From Ficedula albicollis (taxonomy: Eukaryota > Chordata > Aves > Passeriformes > Muscicapidae): a DNA stretch of 64,000 nucleotides. The stretch spans positions 75,906,059 to 75,970,058 of the forward strand of contig NC_021674.1 in NCBI RefSeq assembly GCF_000247815.1. The letters are read 5' to 3'. The notes under the pieces were generated by a model. It was not told where the DNA came from. It saw only the letters and a program-made list of their open reading frames with translations, and did not search any database. The position numbers were made by a program, and so were the translations under genes. Positions 38,201-53,200 of the stretch are shown here, one piece after another. Numbering within the stretch: the first letter of the stretch is position 1; the number at the start of each line of letters is the position of its first letter.

Positions 38201-41200
38201 AGCAAGTTGAGAAATTCAGTAATTACTTTGACATAAACTGTCTATAGTGTCTTCTCATTACGGATAACATGCTAGTGTTCTATGAGCGAATATTTTTACA
38301 CGTTACTATTTTCTTAATACTGCCAGAGTCTGCCATTTAAATAATTGATGTGAATTTATCCTCAAGGTTCTTTCATATGCAGTTATTGATAATATCCAAA
38401 AAACCTAAAATTTTTTTTTACATAAATGGAAATAGCCTGTTTTCAATTACATTTGTTCTTCTATATTCTAGCTGGACATCAATAAACTGTTCTGTAGGGG
38501 TTTCTTTCACTTAAATTTAACACCTTCTTGGTTGTCTTTTCTTCTTTGTATCCTGTCCTTCCATTTGTCATTTAAACTAGTAAAATGAAGAACTTGAATT
38601 TTGTGCTTTGCACCAGGATATCTTTCTGAATCCTGTTTAAGCCTGTCAAGAGAAAAGGGTGCTGATAAATTGTTTTACCCATGTCTTTACTGAAGGTGTC
38701 TTGGAAGCAGTCAGGAAGTGGGGCAGTAGGGCTGGATGATTTCTTCTAGCACTGAGTGCTTACCCTCACCTTTCCTGAGGGTCTTCTTTTCTATCTATAT
38801 CTGGACATGTGCCATATGAGAGATGATAAGATAAAGAATGGATCCCTCTAACAAGATGACATTTAGAAGTGGATGTTTACCATCAGTCACCTCCCAAGTT
38901 GTCCTCAGAGGATGTCTTTCCAGTGGTCTGGTTTAATTGCTGTGGAGAATGCAAATGTTGAACAAGTCATGGTGTGGTCACATCTGCTTTAAGCTAATGA
39001 TCTCTTCTACTTCAGGTCAAGCTGCACACTTGCACTCTGAAGCAGAAAGCATCAGGCATCAGTGCCTTAAGTTTTTACATTATGTGAAAGTTTTCATCTT
39101 CAGGTGAGATTCACACGTTTTACTAAATTGAGTACTGAGCTTTGTGTAGCTGCTGCTTACCTGTTTTCTGGTTGTGTGTATTTTTCTGTACATTCAGGTA
39201 TCTGGAACCCCCTAAGGTGGAAAGTGATGGAATGCTGCATCCTTATGAAGAGCTAGAAGCTCAGTTACCGTCAGTGTTGGTGGAAGAGCTTCATGCTTTG
39301 ACAGTGCGCGTTGGTCCCCTTTGTGAACTACCTAGTAATGTTCTGGCAGCATTTACTATTCAAAGTCAGGCAAAGGTTGGTATCTTTGTATTTTAATTTT
39401 TAATTTTAATTTTAATTTTAATTTTAATTTTTCATCTGGCATTATGTATTATCAGGCAAAGGTTGGTATCTTTGTATAATTTTAATTTTTCATCTGGCAT
39501 TATGTATTAAACTTGAAAGATTTTGGCTTAATATAAGTTAATAATTTGGGGTTTTTTTGGTTTTGGTTTTTTTTTAAGTGCCATCCTGTACTTGGTAAAC
39601 ACAACTAATGAGATCTGGAATTTCTGTTGTTGTTTTATTTATCTATTTTCATTCTATAGCTTTAGAATTCTTCCTATATAAACTTGAAAGATTTTGGCTT
39701 AATATAAGTTAATAATTTGGGGTTTTTTTGGTTTTGGTTTTTTTTTAAGTGCCATCCTGTACTTGGTAAACACAACTAATGAGATCTGGAATTTCTGTTG
39801 TTGTTTTATTTATCTATTTTCATTCTATAGCTTTAGAATTCTTCCTATAGTATACAAAAGATAATACCAATTACAGGTAAATAATTAGGGCTTGAATTAG
39901 CATAGCTTGTTTTAAAAGTTCCATGGTGTTTTTCTGTAGTAATATTTAAAATTTCTGAGCACCCCCAGTAGGAGGGGCATTTTCTTAAAAATACATTCTG
40001 AAATCTGACTCAGAATGGGAAAAGATCTTTTATACTAAGAAAAGTGCAGATGTGGAAGGAGGCACAGCAGCATTAAATACTAGTGAAGTATACACCATTA
40101 GAATTTGTGCATACACACATCCAGTGCCTTCCAATCTGTAAAGGAATTTCAGGCTTGTGTTGTATTAACTAGTATCTGGAGAGGAATGATCCACAGAGAA
40201 GCAGCATTTTGAATCTTTGTTTAGCTTGTCAGTAGTGTTTGAGCTGATGAAAAGGTATTTCAAGTAAACTTTAAGGAAGATAATACTAAAATTTCGAACT
40301 TATTTTAAGGGCTCACTTTAGCAGTTTTTGTGCTACCTAATACTTCTCTGTGTAAAGAAAAGGTTAGCTAAGGGTGTTGTAATTTGTCAAGCTTGATTCA
40401 AAATTTCATAAATAGCCTCTTACAGACAGAATTATAATGAAACTCTTTGTTTCTTTTTCTTTCCTTGAACTGAATGGCATGTTTGTATGTTACATTCTAT
40501 TTGATCAGAAATATTCATAATGTTCATTGCAGGCCGTCTTAGAATGTCTAGTCCAACCATTATTCCAGTACCTCCACATTCTCCACTAAACCACATCCCC
40601 AAATGCCACATCCACATGTTTTTGAATACTTCCAGGAATAGTGATTCCACCACTAAACCTGGGCAGCTTGTTCCAAAGCCTGATCACCCTGCCTTGGCAC
40701 AGTATCCAGAATTCACTAAAGAAATGTTTAATATAAGTAAATAATATTTCTATTCACAGGTCTTTCCTCCATCATGGCACTTACTGCATCTCCATTTGGA
40801 TATTAAGTGGCTAGTATTAGAAGTTCTTCATGTACTAGGTGAAAAATTGAAGAGTAAGTATGCAGGCCTTTTTCTTGAACTTCTTTTACGTATGACTTAC
40901 CTAATTTTCCCATCTTGATTTGTCCAGAATCAAAACTACTTTTGGTAGTTTTTAAGCATAGCAGTGTTTAATGGGGTAACTCAGTTACAGTAAAGATAGG
41001 TTCCTTCTGAAATGTTGTGTGACTCAAATTAAATAAAATTGTATTAGGAATTTGTTTTGTCAAAACAAAGATCAGAGTTCATACGCAACTGATGCAACAT
41101 ACTAAATTTTAATAACAGTGCATTTCTTGACTCACAAATAAAAATACATTTACAGATATCCAGAATGCATAAAAATTAATGGCAAATCAATGAAAACAAT

Positions 41201-44200
41201 GTAGATAAAGTGTCCAGGGATGAACCAGAACAAGGATTCTTGGAAGAGAGAATTTGTATTGTTAACCATGTGCAACACTAAGAAAATATTGGGCAAAAGA
41301 AGAAGCCTCAGTAAGGGGAGCTTATAAAAGTACAGAAAGAAAAAAGGGCAAGGCAATATCTTTTTAAAAATTTTTATAAGGCTTTAAAAGGGCAAAAAGT
41401 AAGTTGAAAAGAGTAAGCTGTTCATAGAAGTTAGATTAAAAAGGTCATAGAATGCAATTGAAAAACTCAATTTCAGAGTAGTTCAGTTTGCTGAAGAATT
41501 CTTAAAATATAGAAGAGAACTTTATTTCATTGGTGAGGCTTATATCTATTTTCCATGTCCATGCTACCAAAATAAATCACAAAAGTGTGTTTTCTTCTAT
41601 AATCAGTGTGTTATTGCAAGCATATCTTCCCTCATGCCACCTGATTATAAGTTGTCAATATAAATTCCGTATAGGAATTGCAACAGTTGAAGTAATGTTG
41701 AGGTATAGAAAGAATGCACTCTATGTTTACCCCAGTAACTGGTGTTGAATCCGAACTCTTGGATAAGCTTTTGCCTACTCTTGAGTGCTGTCACAACACA
41801 GCCTTGCTCCCATTAACACATTTTCTCTGTTTCTACATTACTCTATAGTGTGTGGGTTAGCTTTTTGTTCCATAATTTTAAGTTTCTTTTATGATCCATT
41901 GTGGGATAGCCTGTTTGCCTTTTATAGAGCATTTTGGAGAAAGGCTAATGAAACTGTTGGAGGCAATTTATTTTCCAAAATTCAGTATTTATTTCTAGAT
42001 AATGTTCTGAGTAATAATGCAGTCATCTATCTTTGTAAGAGAAAGCTCGTGATTTTTAACAACAAAATTTACTAGTCAAGACAGTCATATCTCTACATAT
42101 ATTATCTTGCATTCTTATGTGCTTAGAATTTCTTAGGTTTTTCCTCTCATTCTGTAAAGTGTTGTGAATGGAAACTTCACACTGCTGAGACCAGGGGCAG
42201 GGTAGTGGGTTCAGGGCTTCATCTTGCATTTCTAGGAGTAAAATACAGGCTCATTCTACATATCATCTGCTCCACTGATGTCAAGAGAGATGTACTGTTG
42301 AAAAGCTTGTGGGATAAGATCTTACAACCTCTTAACTTCTCCATTTTATCTGTTAATGCCTACAAATGCTCAAGTTGGAACATGATCATGCCAGCTTTTT
42401 ACATCAACACATCCAAAGGAAAGTGTTAGACCTCTCCAGAATTGTTTGTCATCAACTTGCATATCTGCAAAACATGTCATGATTCCAGAACATGCGCACT
42501 GGCATGTGACAAAGAGGAACTTACAGATAAATAAATCTTTATTCCTCTGCAAAATCTGTGCCAATAAAAGGCTGTAAAGTGCCAAGCTTTTTTACTGTCA
42601 ACCTGAATAATACCAGATTTCAGTGCAATGATGAAGGGATTAGCTTGAATTTAGGATGAGCTTTCTCACACAAATTTATAAATTAGAATTGCATACAGGT
42701 CAACAAGCCCATTCTAAAATACATATATATATATATATATTAGAAGAGAAATCCTGTCTAGGTTATATTGCTAGAGCTAAACAATTCTACTTTTCTTTTG
42801 TGTTTTAGGACAAGTTGTATATGCTAACCATTTCATTAATCTAACTGGAGAGAATCTAACCAGTATCAGTTTATTTGAAAAACACTGTGGAAATCTCGTA
42901 TCTGATTTAATAAGCTTGGCCATCAACAAGTATACAAAGGTAACTAATTTTCTTTATACATGCTATGGGCAGTTAGATGCTTGTATACTGGGAACCATAT
43001 GAATTGGGTATTGCACCAGTGCATAGATAACTTCTTAGTGCTTAGTTTTAAATGTTATGTATGGCTTTGTATTTCCATGTTTTAAAGAGTGTTATTTGTT
43101 AGGAGCTCAAATTGTGTTATATTTATTCATGACCATCTGGCAGTTGAATGAGAGAGTAATATTGAAATGCACTGTGTACAGAGCAGAAGTGAGTGCCACA
43201 TTTTCGAAGTTCAGTGTTCCAGGTTTAATGCCAAACATGGCACAGTCTAAAAGGTTTAGATAAATGCAAAAAAAAAAAAAAAGTATTTTCAAATTCTCTC
43301 AACAGGAACAAAAAGAAGATAGCACTAATCCTGGAAAAAGTATTTTCAAATTCTCTCAACAGGAACAAAAAGAAGATAGCACTAATCCTGGCAGTAAGCT
43401 AACTGGACACTTCAATAATGTTATGTTACAGTTTATTGTTGCAGTGTGCTTATTTCTACCACTTCATCTCTCTGTTACAGCACTTCTGCATTTGTCATGG
43501 GAAAACTTTTCTATGTCTTCTCTTTTCCTTTTTCTTTCCTTCTATAACTGTAGTATTTTTCTCACTTGTTTTGAGCACTCCAAAGCTAGAAAGTCATAAT
43601 AGCTCTATAGCAGCCAGTAAAAGTTTTGTAATATTTATGTCATTGTGAAACCTGCTTTACATGGACATGTGTGATCCATGAATGCAAGACTGAACACTAA
43701 GAATAAGTACCAGTGACCACTGTATTACTTGTGTTTTCCTAGTACAAAAACATAAGATATAGAGTCCCTCTGCTTCATGATACTTTTGAAGGTGGGGGGA
43801 ATCGCTGTACTAGCCTTTGATAACCGTTAAAATACCTTCCTGTAGAAAACTGTTACCTTTTAAAATCAGTTTTGATCTATTACATTATCAGATAGTACTG
43901 CAACCTTCTTCCCCGACTAAAGGCAACTAGATGAGAACAATGTATTATAAAAGAAAATTCAAATAGTATCTATCTATCTGTTGAACATCGTGCTTGATGG
44001 TAGGCTTGGAAATGTCAGGTGATAACATGACAGATTTACTTTCACAGAGCCACATTACAAAGAGAGAAGATTGTTTTGCCACTGCTTTTTTCTAAACTTT
44101 CTCTGGGCTTGGGCCACACTGCTTGTATTAGATCTATTTGAGATTAATTTCTGAAGTGAAGCTTGCACTTGAGCTGGTGACTCCTATAGTATGCAGTCAT

Positions 44201-47200
44201 TGCTGTCATCCTGTATTGGAAATAGCATCCCTCAAAATTGTTGAAAATGCAACTAATACCCCTAGTAGGTGGCACCATCAGGTCATCACTAGAACATGTC
44301 CTTGGGCTTTTGGCTGAGAACATTCGTGAGTACAGTTCTCAACATTTGTGGATATCCTTGGAAAGAGGGACACAAACTCTATTCTTCCAGACTCATATTT
44401 TCAGATTGGTTTCTTGGGCAGCTCTGATATCAAGATGCTTGACTTGGATCATGTGCTGAGTTCTGTGTGCTCTGAGACACATTTGGCAGAGAAATATATG
44501 TCCATGGGTATCTTTCTTCCATCTTCAGCAGCCATACCTCTGGCACCAGAGCTGTATTGTCCCAACAGCACCATAATTTGGGGTTTTAAACATTCTTTCC
44601 AAGATATTGAACTGAGGATATTGTGAGAGGAAATCTGGAGTATCTCTGAAGGAACCAGTATCTTGGCTTTCCTTTGTCTAAGCAATATCTATGGTATCTT
44701 GCTTTGATACTACTACCCAGACTCTATCCTGAACAAATATGCACATTGCCTGCAGAAGAGATACTGTAATCTTGTAGTATTGCACAGTAACAGATGTCAG
44801 CAGTAGATGAAGAAGCCTTGTTGAAGAAACCTTGGTGCAACAGCTGGTAGTCCACATAGGAAGCATGAAACTCATTTCTAAGATAGTTTATATGCCTAAT
44901 ACTTCTACAAAAACTGCTGCATCTGTAGAGTAGAGTGCATCTGTAATAAGTAGATTCCAATGGATCTGTTTTGCTCATTGCTGGTGAATCATAACCAGAG
45001 TTATTTTTGAGGCACTTCAGTTTTGGAAAGTTAGTAGTTAAAAAAATAAATTTTTTCAGGAGACTTTAGTGGTCATATTGTTTATTCTCAAGATAATATT
45101 TACATAAAATTAGTTCAGGTTGTTGAGAAATTCCTTTAACAGATCTTTAACTAAAAGTGAGGAGAGGGAGAGACATGTGAAATACTGGGAGTATATACAG
45201 AAAGTGAATAAAAAGTGAATAAAGTATTATTTAAGATAGATCAGGTCTACCATGACAATTTCGTAGGATCAACAGGATTCTTGAGAGACAGAAAGCAAGT
45301 TGTCTTTTATAAATATATATATATATATATATATATGTTGTTCATATTTATATATAAAATTATTTAAACCTGATTTGGAGCTGTATGAAACTGTAGTTGT
45401 AAACATATTATTCTAAAGGTGGATGATAAATAAGAAGTTTCTATCCTAATAGAATATTACACAGATTTGAAATTATTGGTGATATACTTGTTCTAATTGT
45501 GCATGTGGGTTTTAGTCATTCACTCTCGCTTCTGTAATGTGTCACACAACCACTGCTGTCACTGGCATTGCATATTTTGATTTAATTTTTAATTTACACT
45601 GTTACGTGTCCAAATTCAGAAATTATTTTAGCTGCCAGTGTGATTTGAGAATAATTGTGCATGAATGGATCAGAAAAACATGAGGATATAAGAATTCAGG
45701 CTTTACCTCATCAGATGTAGGTGGCTAGGAGTTAGTTGGCCAAACTAGTCACCCAAGGTACTTTTTATTGTCATGGAAGGATAACAACAGTTCTGCAGTG
45801 AGATTCATAATTCTCTCTAGGTACCTATTCTCCTCTGTTTGCTTTAGAGAGGTGTAGGTTGATTATTCAAACTTGGACTACTCACTGTTTAGGGATAAAA
45901 TGAGTATAAACTGTCTTCCCTATTTTCTTTCTATGTTTCTGCCATTGTGTCCTTGCTGAAGGTAAAAGGTGCCGAATTGAGCTACTTAAGCAAAGCTTTT
46001 CTCACAATTTTTTCCACCTCTGAATGCAGTTCAGTGGATTAATGTGTCTAAGGGTAGAGTAAGTAAAGTTTTGTCTATAGTATGATTATTTCAAATGTTA
46101 GGTAGATCCTAAAAACATTAAAGCATACGGAGTTTTTTATGTATTTAGCACTTCCTTTTGCTGTTTTGTTTTGTTTCACAATTCAGAGAATGTAACATTG
46201 AAAGATGAATCGCAAGAAGACTATTTGGCATTTGAAATGCATCAGCCTGAGTGAATTTTGTTAAATGTGGAATAGTAATCAAATAATGTACATCACTTGA
46301 AATATGCTGTTTTCTGCCTATTAAAAGGATGCCTTGCAGTAAATTTACCGAAAAGCAGATTTTGTGAAATGTTGTGGGAACATTAACATCCTCCTGCCAA
46401 CAACAACATATTCTACTAGCATTATGCCTAGTCATTAATGATTTTTCAGTTAAAAATAACAATAATAGCTGATAAATAATTTGAAGTCTTTTTCTTCTCA
46501 AGAACATCAAGAAAATATAATAAATCATTTTCCCTACTATCAGACAGTGAATTAATATTTATTGTAACTTTTCATTTAGAACATAGAATGTCATTTTTAT
46601 GTGATTAAATAATGTCTGAGAGTGGATCAGAAGAAACTAGGAAAGAGTACAGCCTATAACTTATGTGGAGTAAGGAAAGAATCAATGTTGTATGAGAGAG
46701 ATGTTTTGGATGATAGTGAAATAATGCATCTTTGCATTGTGTAATTGTAACTATATTATTTACCTGAAAAAAACCCCCTCAACCAAACAGCTAAGACAAC
46801 ACTGACATATAAAACACCATTTCAAAAACTAACACTTCTGTAAATGGTTTTATTCTATATTCTCTTTCAGGTGCGACCTTCTGAAGCTCTTACCAGTAGC
46901 CATTATCCCTGTTCCTGCATTAAAGAGCTATGGATTCTACTTATTCAGTTGCTGGACCACAGAAATAAAGGGTCTAATACAGAGGTAAAGGAAGAATACA
47001 TTTGCATATGCAGTACAGTCACCAAATGTTCCCATTTGACCAAGAATGCACAGATCTGAGCTTCAGATTTGCTCTAGGAGAACTGCATGCTAACTGTGGT
47101 GCCTGGGGCTGCTGTCTTGAATGTGCATGAAGTCCTGACTCTAGGTTTGCAGTATACTATTGGGTTATGACCTGGGGCATTGATAAAGAGTGCTCCTAGT

Positions 47201-50200
47201 GCTAAAGGCAGCCAAGCAAAGGAATACACTGTGAAAGTTCCATTCCTTTATGGAAGAGTAAAACACAGAAAGCCATGTTTACTTATTTTCTTATAACAAT
47301 TGTTTTCAGTTTCTGTGATGTCATGCAATGAGTCATCTCCAGGAATTAGAAACATGGATACAGTCAGAACAATGATCCAGCTAGCTCATTTTTCTGTCTT
47401 TGTTACACATCTGTACAAGAACAACCTGTGTACAGTTTGGAATCTTGTAGTTTCTGACTTCTCTAGATGCCCTCTTATACTTCTATTGGAAATCAGCAAA
47501 TCCCTACCTACTCTCTTCCTTTATACCAGTACAACCTTATATGCCTCTTCAGTTGTTTTTTTTCTGATATATCCTACCTTCTGCCTTTTTTTGGCTGAAG
47601 AGTCTGTCTTACAGTAATTATTTTTTTCAGGTGCCATTCTTTACCTCTGATCATCTTTGTCACCATTCTCTGAACATTTTTTCATATTACTACATCCTAT
47701 TTTGAATAACAGAGTGCCAGGATTACATTCAATATTCCAAGTATGGATTAGAAGGCCTTATGATTTTATACATTGCATGCTGATGTCTTCTATTTTGTTC
47801 TTTTCGTTTGCTGATATTTTATAGCATTTTAATTTTTCTTTCTTTGACTGCTGGTTAGAATTGAACTGAGGTTTCTCTGAATGAATACTAAGAAGTGACA
47901 AAACCCTTTGAAAGTTTTCTGAAATAATCTTTATAAGACCTGAAATGGCCATCTTTGCCATGAGTACAGTTCACTTAGACAGAATGAAGTACTTTGAGAG
48001 TAGAGGGTTTGCACTGATGACTGTTTACTTGTTAATGATAACAGATGTAAAGATGGACAGCACAAGTGACACTGTGTTACTGTTAAACATTTACACTGGC
48101 AAGAGCACTTTGGAGTTAACTTAGGATCAGGACCCAGCTAAGGTGGGTGAAATACACATACAAAGAAGTCCCGGAGAGCTTCTTTAAAATTAGGAAAGAT
48201 AGGCACAGGCTGTAAGAAATAGTAATATTGTGATATAGGCAAGGGTCTGAGTCATTGAGAATTAATCAGTTTGTCAGTGCTGGAACAGGCTGTGACAAAA
48301 CCGGGAATTGGAAATTCAGTTTATCTTTCAGATTGATTCTCTACCATCTAATATATTCCTCCTGGCTAAGGTAGTCTGGCACTAGAAGTTTTTCAAAAAT
48401 ATGTTATAACAATTCTTCATTAAAGAACTCTAACCCTTCTCTTGTGCACGTTGGGGCACCAACCTGACTGCTTGTCATCAATCCATCTGCTTGTAATTTT
48501 GCCTGTGAAGTATTACAATTCAACTATATTGAAGGATTCTTCCTGGTGACTCAAACTTGTCCTTTCACATTGCTTTCTACTGGCATTTGAGAGAGGACTT
48601 TCTAAGGTAGCCTTGAGTTTTCTGTGGTAATATTGACCACTGCTTTTTGTTATTTTCTTTAAATTATTGTCATCTTGGTTGTTCTCTGTAAAAGCAAATT
48701 AATCAATAGGACAGTGTTGTAGAGAAGTGTTAACATAGGTTTTGTTACTGAAGACAGTTCAAATTACCTTTTTGCATTTTTTACAGTGTTTCTGGAGCTT
48801 GGTGAACACAACTCTAAAGAACATCTTTGAATGGCCAAGTACTTCTGAAAGTGTGTCTGGATCTGAAACAATTAAATGTAAAGACCCATTGAGTTTTAGC
48901 TGGTGGATTGTGAGCCATCTGGCACCACTCTACCAGTTTGACCGTAATGGAAATCTAGATGAAAAGGTGAGTATGCTTTTTTTCTAAATATCTATGCATT
49001 GTTATAATTGATTTTGATCCCTTTGGTTGTTTTTGTTGACAGAAAATAATTAGTTTTGTAATATAGGAATTTTCATAATCCTTTAGTCATTTGTAGGTTG
49101 GAGGTGTTAAGATGTGCTTTGTACAAATAAGTAAATGTTCTAGGAGCCCCAGATATTCATATTACAAACCAGATATTCAGTAAAGTACTGTGTGAAGAAA
49201 TTTGAAATATCCCAACTAGTTAGTAACACATACTTAATGATGTAGCATATGTTTTAGGACTGTCTGCCTGCAGCATAAATACTTCACTGGGTTCATTGTT
49301 TTAGAAATTGAGCTCATGAGTTTGTGCTTTATGAAGTATAAACTTCAAACACTGACTGTGTAATTATTAATGCCACTTATTTTTCTGAAGTGATAGCTCT
49401 GCTTTGGATAGATTTCAATCTAATTGCATTGCCTTTGCATCACAGCCATAACATCATAAGATGCATATATATTTGTGTATGCAGCTTAATTTTTAGGTAG
49501 ATGTGCTACCAATAGACACCGTATAATAACTTGAATTCAAGTTAGAACACTTGCACTTGCTGAAACCATTAATCCACTTCGAGATGTATAAAAACGGAAA
49601 ATTTTGAATTGTCTATAGAGGAAGCTTATTAGATGCAAGTGAGATGGATGAAGACCCAGAAACTGAGGCATTTGGGGTGATTTTGGTGTAGTGAGTTTTC
49701 CTTGGGTTTTTTTTCTCCCCAACAGTGTCTTTTGCACTAGGGAGAGTCTGGTCATGCCATCTTCTATAATTTGTCCTTCTGTTCTTTCATCATCTTACTC
49801 TTTTTTTCTTTTTTGTTTTGATTTTTTTTTTTTTTTGAGCGGTAGTGTTGGTAGTCTCTTTATTTGTTTGTTTTTGGGGTTTTTTAGTGCGGTGCTTTTT
49901 TTTTTGAGCGGTAGTGTTGGTAGTCTGTTTGTTTGTTTTTGGGGTTTTTTAGTGCGGTGGCTTTTTAACTTTTCAGCTGCATTGCCCATATTCCCTAATT
50001 TTCTAAGTATAAACTCTGGATGGCATCTTCCACAAACTGGACTCAATTGCCCTTTATTTTGAATTGTCTTTTATTATTTGTAATTCAAGTGTACGTATTA
50101 AAACTGGAAAGGCCATACCCTCTTTCCATTAAAATTTCCATTAAAATACCATTAACAATTTCCATTAAAAATTATTTCCGTTCCTGATTTAGAATGAAAG

Positions 50201-53200
50201 GTTAAAACCTGGAAATGTTTGTGAACTGCAAATCTGTAAGAAGGGAAGAATGGTCATGTAGTTTGAGCCATTTTCATATCTTAAGACATCTATCTTTGTC
50301 TTTAGATCTTTAAAAGCATTAAGTCTATAAATAGAGAATGAAATAAAAATGTTGAAATTCTGGTAAAGTCTAAGTAAAATTAGACTTTCCAAAAAACTTA
50401 AGAGTAACTTGGATTTCTAATCTGCATATTTGTAAAAAAAAAATTTAAATGCAGTGAAGGTGTGGAATTCATTGCTTGAATACTACTTTGAAAAACTCTT
50501 GACCCTGTCTGTTCACTAGAGGACTTGGCCCATGTGGGATGCTTATGCTTCTTCTGTTTGCCAGTTGACAAATCCTTTAGGAGGCCATGGCAGGCTGCTA
50601 GTTATCATGTGGCAAAATGAAGCAACTTCTTGCACATTTATACTGTGTAAAGTTGCAGACCAGGTCTGATTGTTACACTGAAGGTTGTCTCAATCTTCCC
50701 TTGGTTTTGCCCCATTATTTTGTGGTGGGGGAGAGTGATGCAGTCCAGAGTGTATTATAGAGGGGCCTTGGGAGATAGAATTACTACACTTCCTGCCTCT
50801 TAGAGGAATTTAGAAAGGGAGAAAAGGTTATTCCAAGGTTAAATACAGACATCAGTAAGAAGTACCGTTTGTTATATTTAATGCCCTAATCCTAAGACAG
50901 TGATACTGATTATTTTTATCATTGGGGCATTTTTCCTGTATCTCACTCTGATACGTGCTATGTATTTAGCATCATGAGAGATTTTTTTTTTTTGCCCCAG
51001 GCACTATATTATTTCCATAAGCCAAAAAAAGACGTGGAATGGAAAAAAGGTTCTCGTTGTTCTTATTTTAAAATAGGAACTTGTGGCACAGTGGCAGGAA
51101 GCGACTTGCCCAAGATTAAATAATACTTTTTCTTTAGACCCCGCCTAGGAGAAGAGAATTTCCAAGTCTTGATTTGTAAGTCATGAGACCGTCCTGTGCA
51201 TGCTTCTCTTGATGTTTCCACTAGTTTTTATGTTCGAACTGCTAGCTCTACTTTGCATTTCTGAGTTACTCTGAGTTTGTCCAGGGATCCCTGTTCTCAT
51301 ACAAAAAAAATCTTATCAGTAACATCAGAGCCTTTTCACCCCCCACAGTAATATGAACTGTCATAGACAGTTCATGGTAACCATCCCTTTAGGTCCTGTT
51401 ACCCTCCTTGAATTGCAACCCCAAAATAGTTTTTGAACATTATAAGGTAAAACAGTCTGTGATATGAATTTGTGAAGTCAATAGAATTACATGAGGACTC
51501 TGTAGTCATGTTTTGTTGATCAAACATATGATGCAATGGCTTTATAACACATGCTTTCTTTTAATTAACTGTGATCAGAGGTGGGAGGGTGATGTGTCAT
51601 AATGATGAGTATTCATGTCCTCTGTAGCAAAAATTGCCTCTAAGCCTATGTCATCTGTGGAAGATTTTCAACTTTTTAATGTGGTCTGCATGGCTGTAAG
51701 GTTGTTAAGGAAGCTTTTAAAATTCTAAATAGGTTTCAGACTTGCTTCTTATTTTTCCCCCTTAGCTCATAAAACGTAATTTCAAATATGCAATGATTCA
51801 TATATATTGCATATATATTTCACATACATGAAACCACATTTTTAAGTTAGAAAATTTTGGGCAGGTTTCTTAGAGAATGTTCTGAGGGATGTACAGTACA
51901 TTTCTCTTTCCGTATTCCCCTGTTCAGGTCCCACTTCACTCTTAAGCAGGATTTGTGTATTTAAAACTCAGATGGGACCTGATGAGAAAATTTGCTACTT
52001 CTGAACATTGCAGGGGTCAATTTTAATATCCTCTGGGCTAAGGTAATATAGGCAGAGTTACTTGGGGCTAAGAATTCTTGCCTTTGAATAGAATAATCTG
52101 AAATTACTATATGGCAAGATATGCAAACATGGACTTCCAGCTAAGAAGCCTAATATGGCTTTTCCAGGTACTCGACTGTAAGTCCTTGCAAAAGTTTCTT
52201 CCTGCAAACTCAGCTCAAGTTTTTGGTTTTAGCAGCACTTCTATGCACTGTGAGGTCTCTGGGTTTTGTTGGTTTTTTAGGACTCTCTGGGGGTCGAGAG
52301 AGAGTGTTTTAAGACACACAGTTTGGAGTCAAAGATGTAGGTTCTACATATGCTTTGACAAGGGCAGATTGTAAACAATGGTAAACAGGTGCTGTGCCAT
52401 ATTGCCAGTGCAGTAGGGAATACTGTTTGGATATAAAGCTATTGGGATTTGAATGAAGCAAGTCTGTTAAAATATAGATACAATTGTAACTATAAAAAGA
52501 GCACAGCAGGTGGTTGGTGTCCTTTCCTGAGTTTGGGCTAAACTTGGGTGTACTCTTGTAATCAATCCCAGTTGGTGTCAGGAGTTTGCCCTAGATTACT
52601 CCAGATCTTGTAAGGTGATCTGCATACTGCAGACAAGCTGGAACTTTGGCAATAAACACCTGTTGTATAAAACATGTGTCCTTGGTCTATCGTACTGCTA
52701 TAAACATGTTCTAAGCGGGCTGATCCAAACATTCAGTGCTCTCATAGACATTTAGCGTAACTCTAATATCTAATATGTACTCCTTGCTGCCAAAACTGGC
52801 AGCAGTTCTTTACCTTTACTTGAAATCTGATAACTCTTATATCTAATATGTACTCATTGCTGCCAAAACCGGCAGCAGTTCTTTACCTTTACTTGAAATC
52901 TGCAGTAGGATGTCACCAGTATGTAGTTATTCATATAACATCAGGCTCTAAAATATAGTCAAAAATCGGATGTAAATACTGACTAGATCTGTCTGGAAGT
53001 TCTGGTTGTTCACTTCCTGGGTTTGCATACTACTGAGGTGCTGCCTTTTCTCCTTGGCTGTCTGTTGATGCAATGTCTTCTCCTGACCTGATGCTATCTC
53101 TGGTTTTGTGATACAGAGCCTTTGGCATCAGTAACAGCTTAGATCCTGTTTACCACCCTAGGCATTATATGCCTTCTGCTGTTCTGGCACAATTTTTGGT

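Noticed and set aside
49691..50062. 123-codon hydrophobic frame rich in Phe, Leu and Ser
   Set aside because: It arises from a T/G-rich tandem repeat in an intron and is a composition effect, not a membrane protein.
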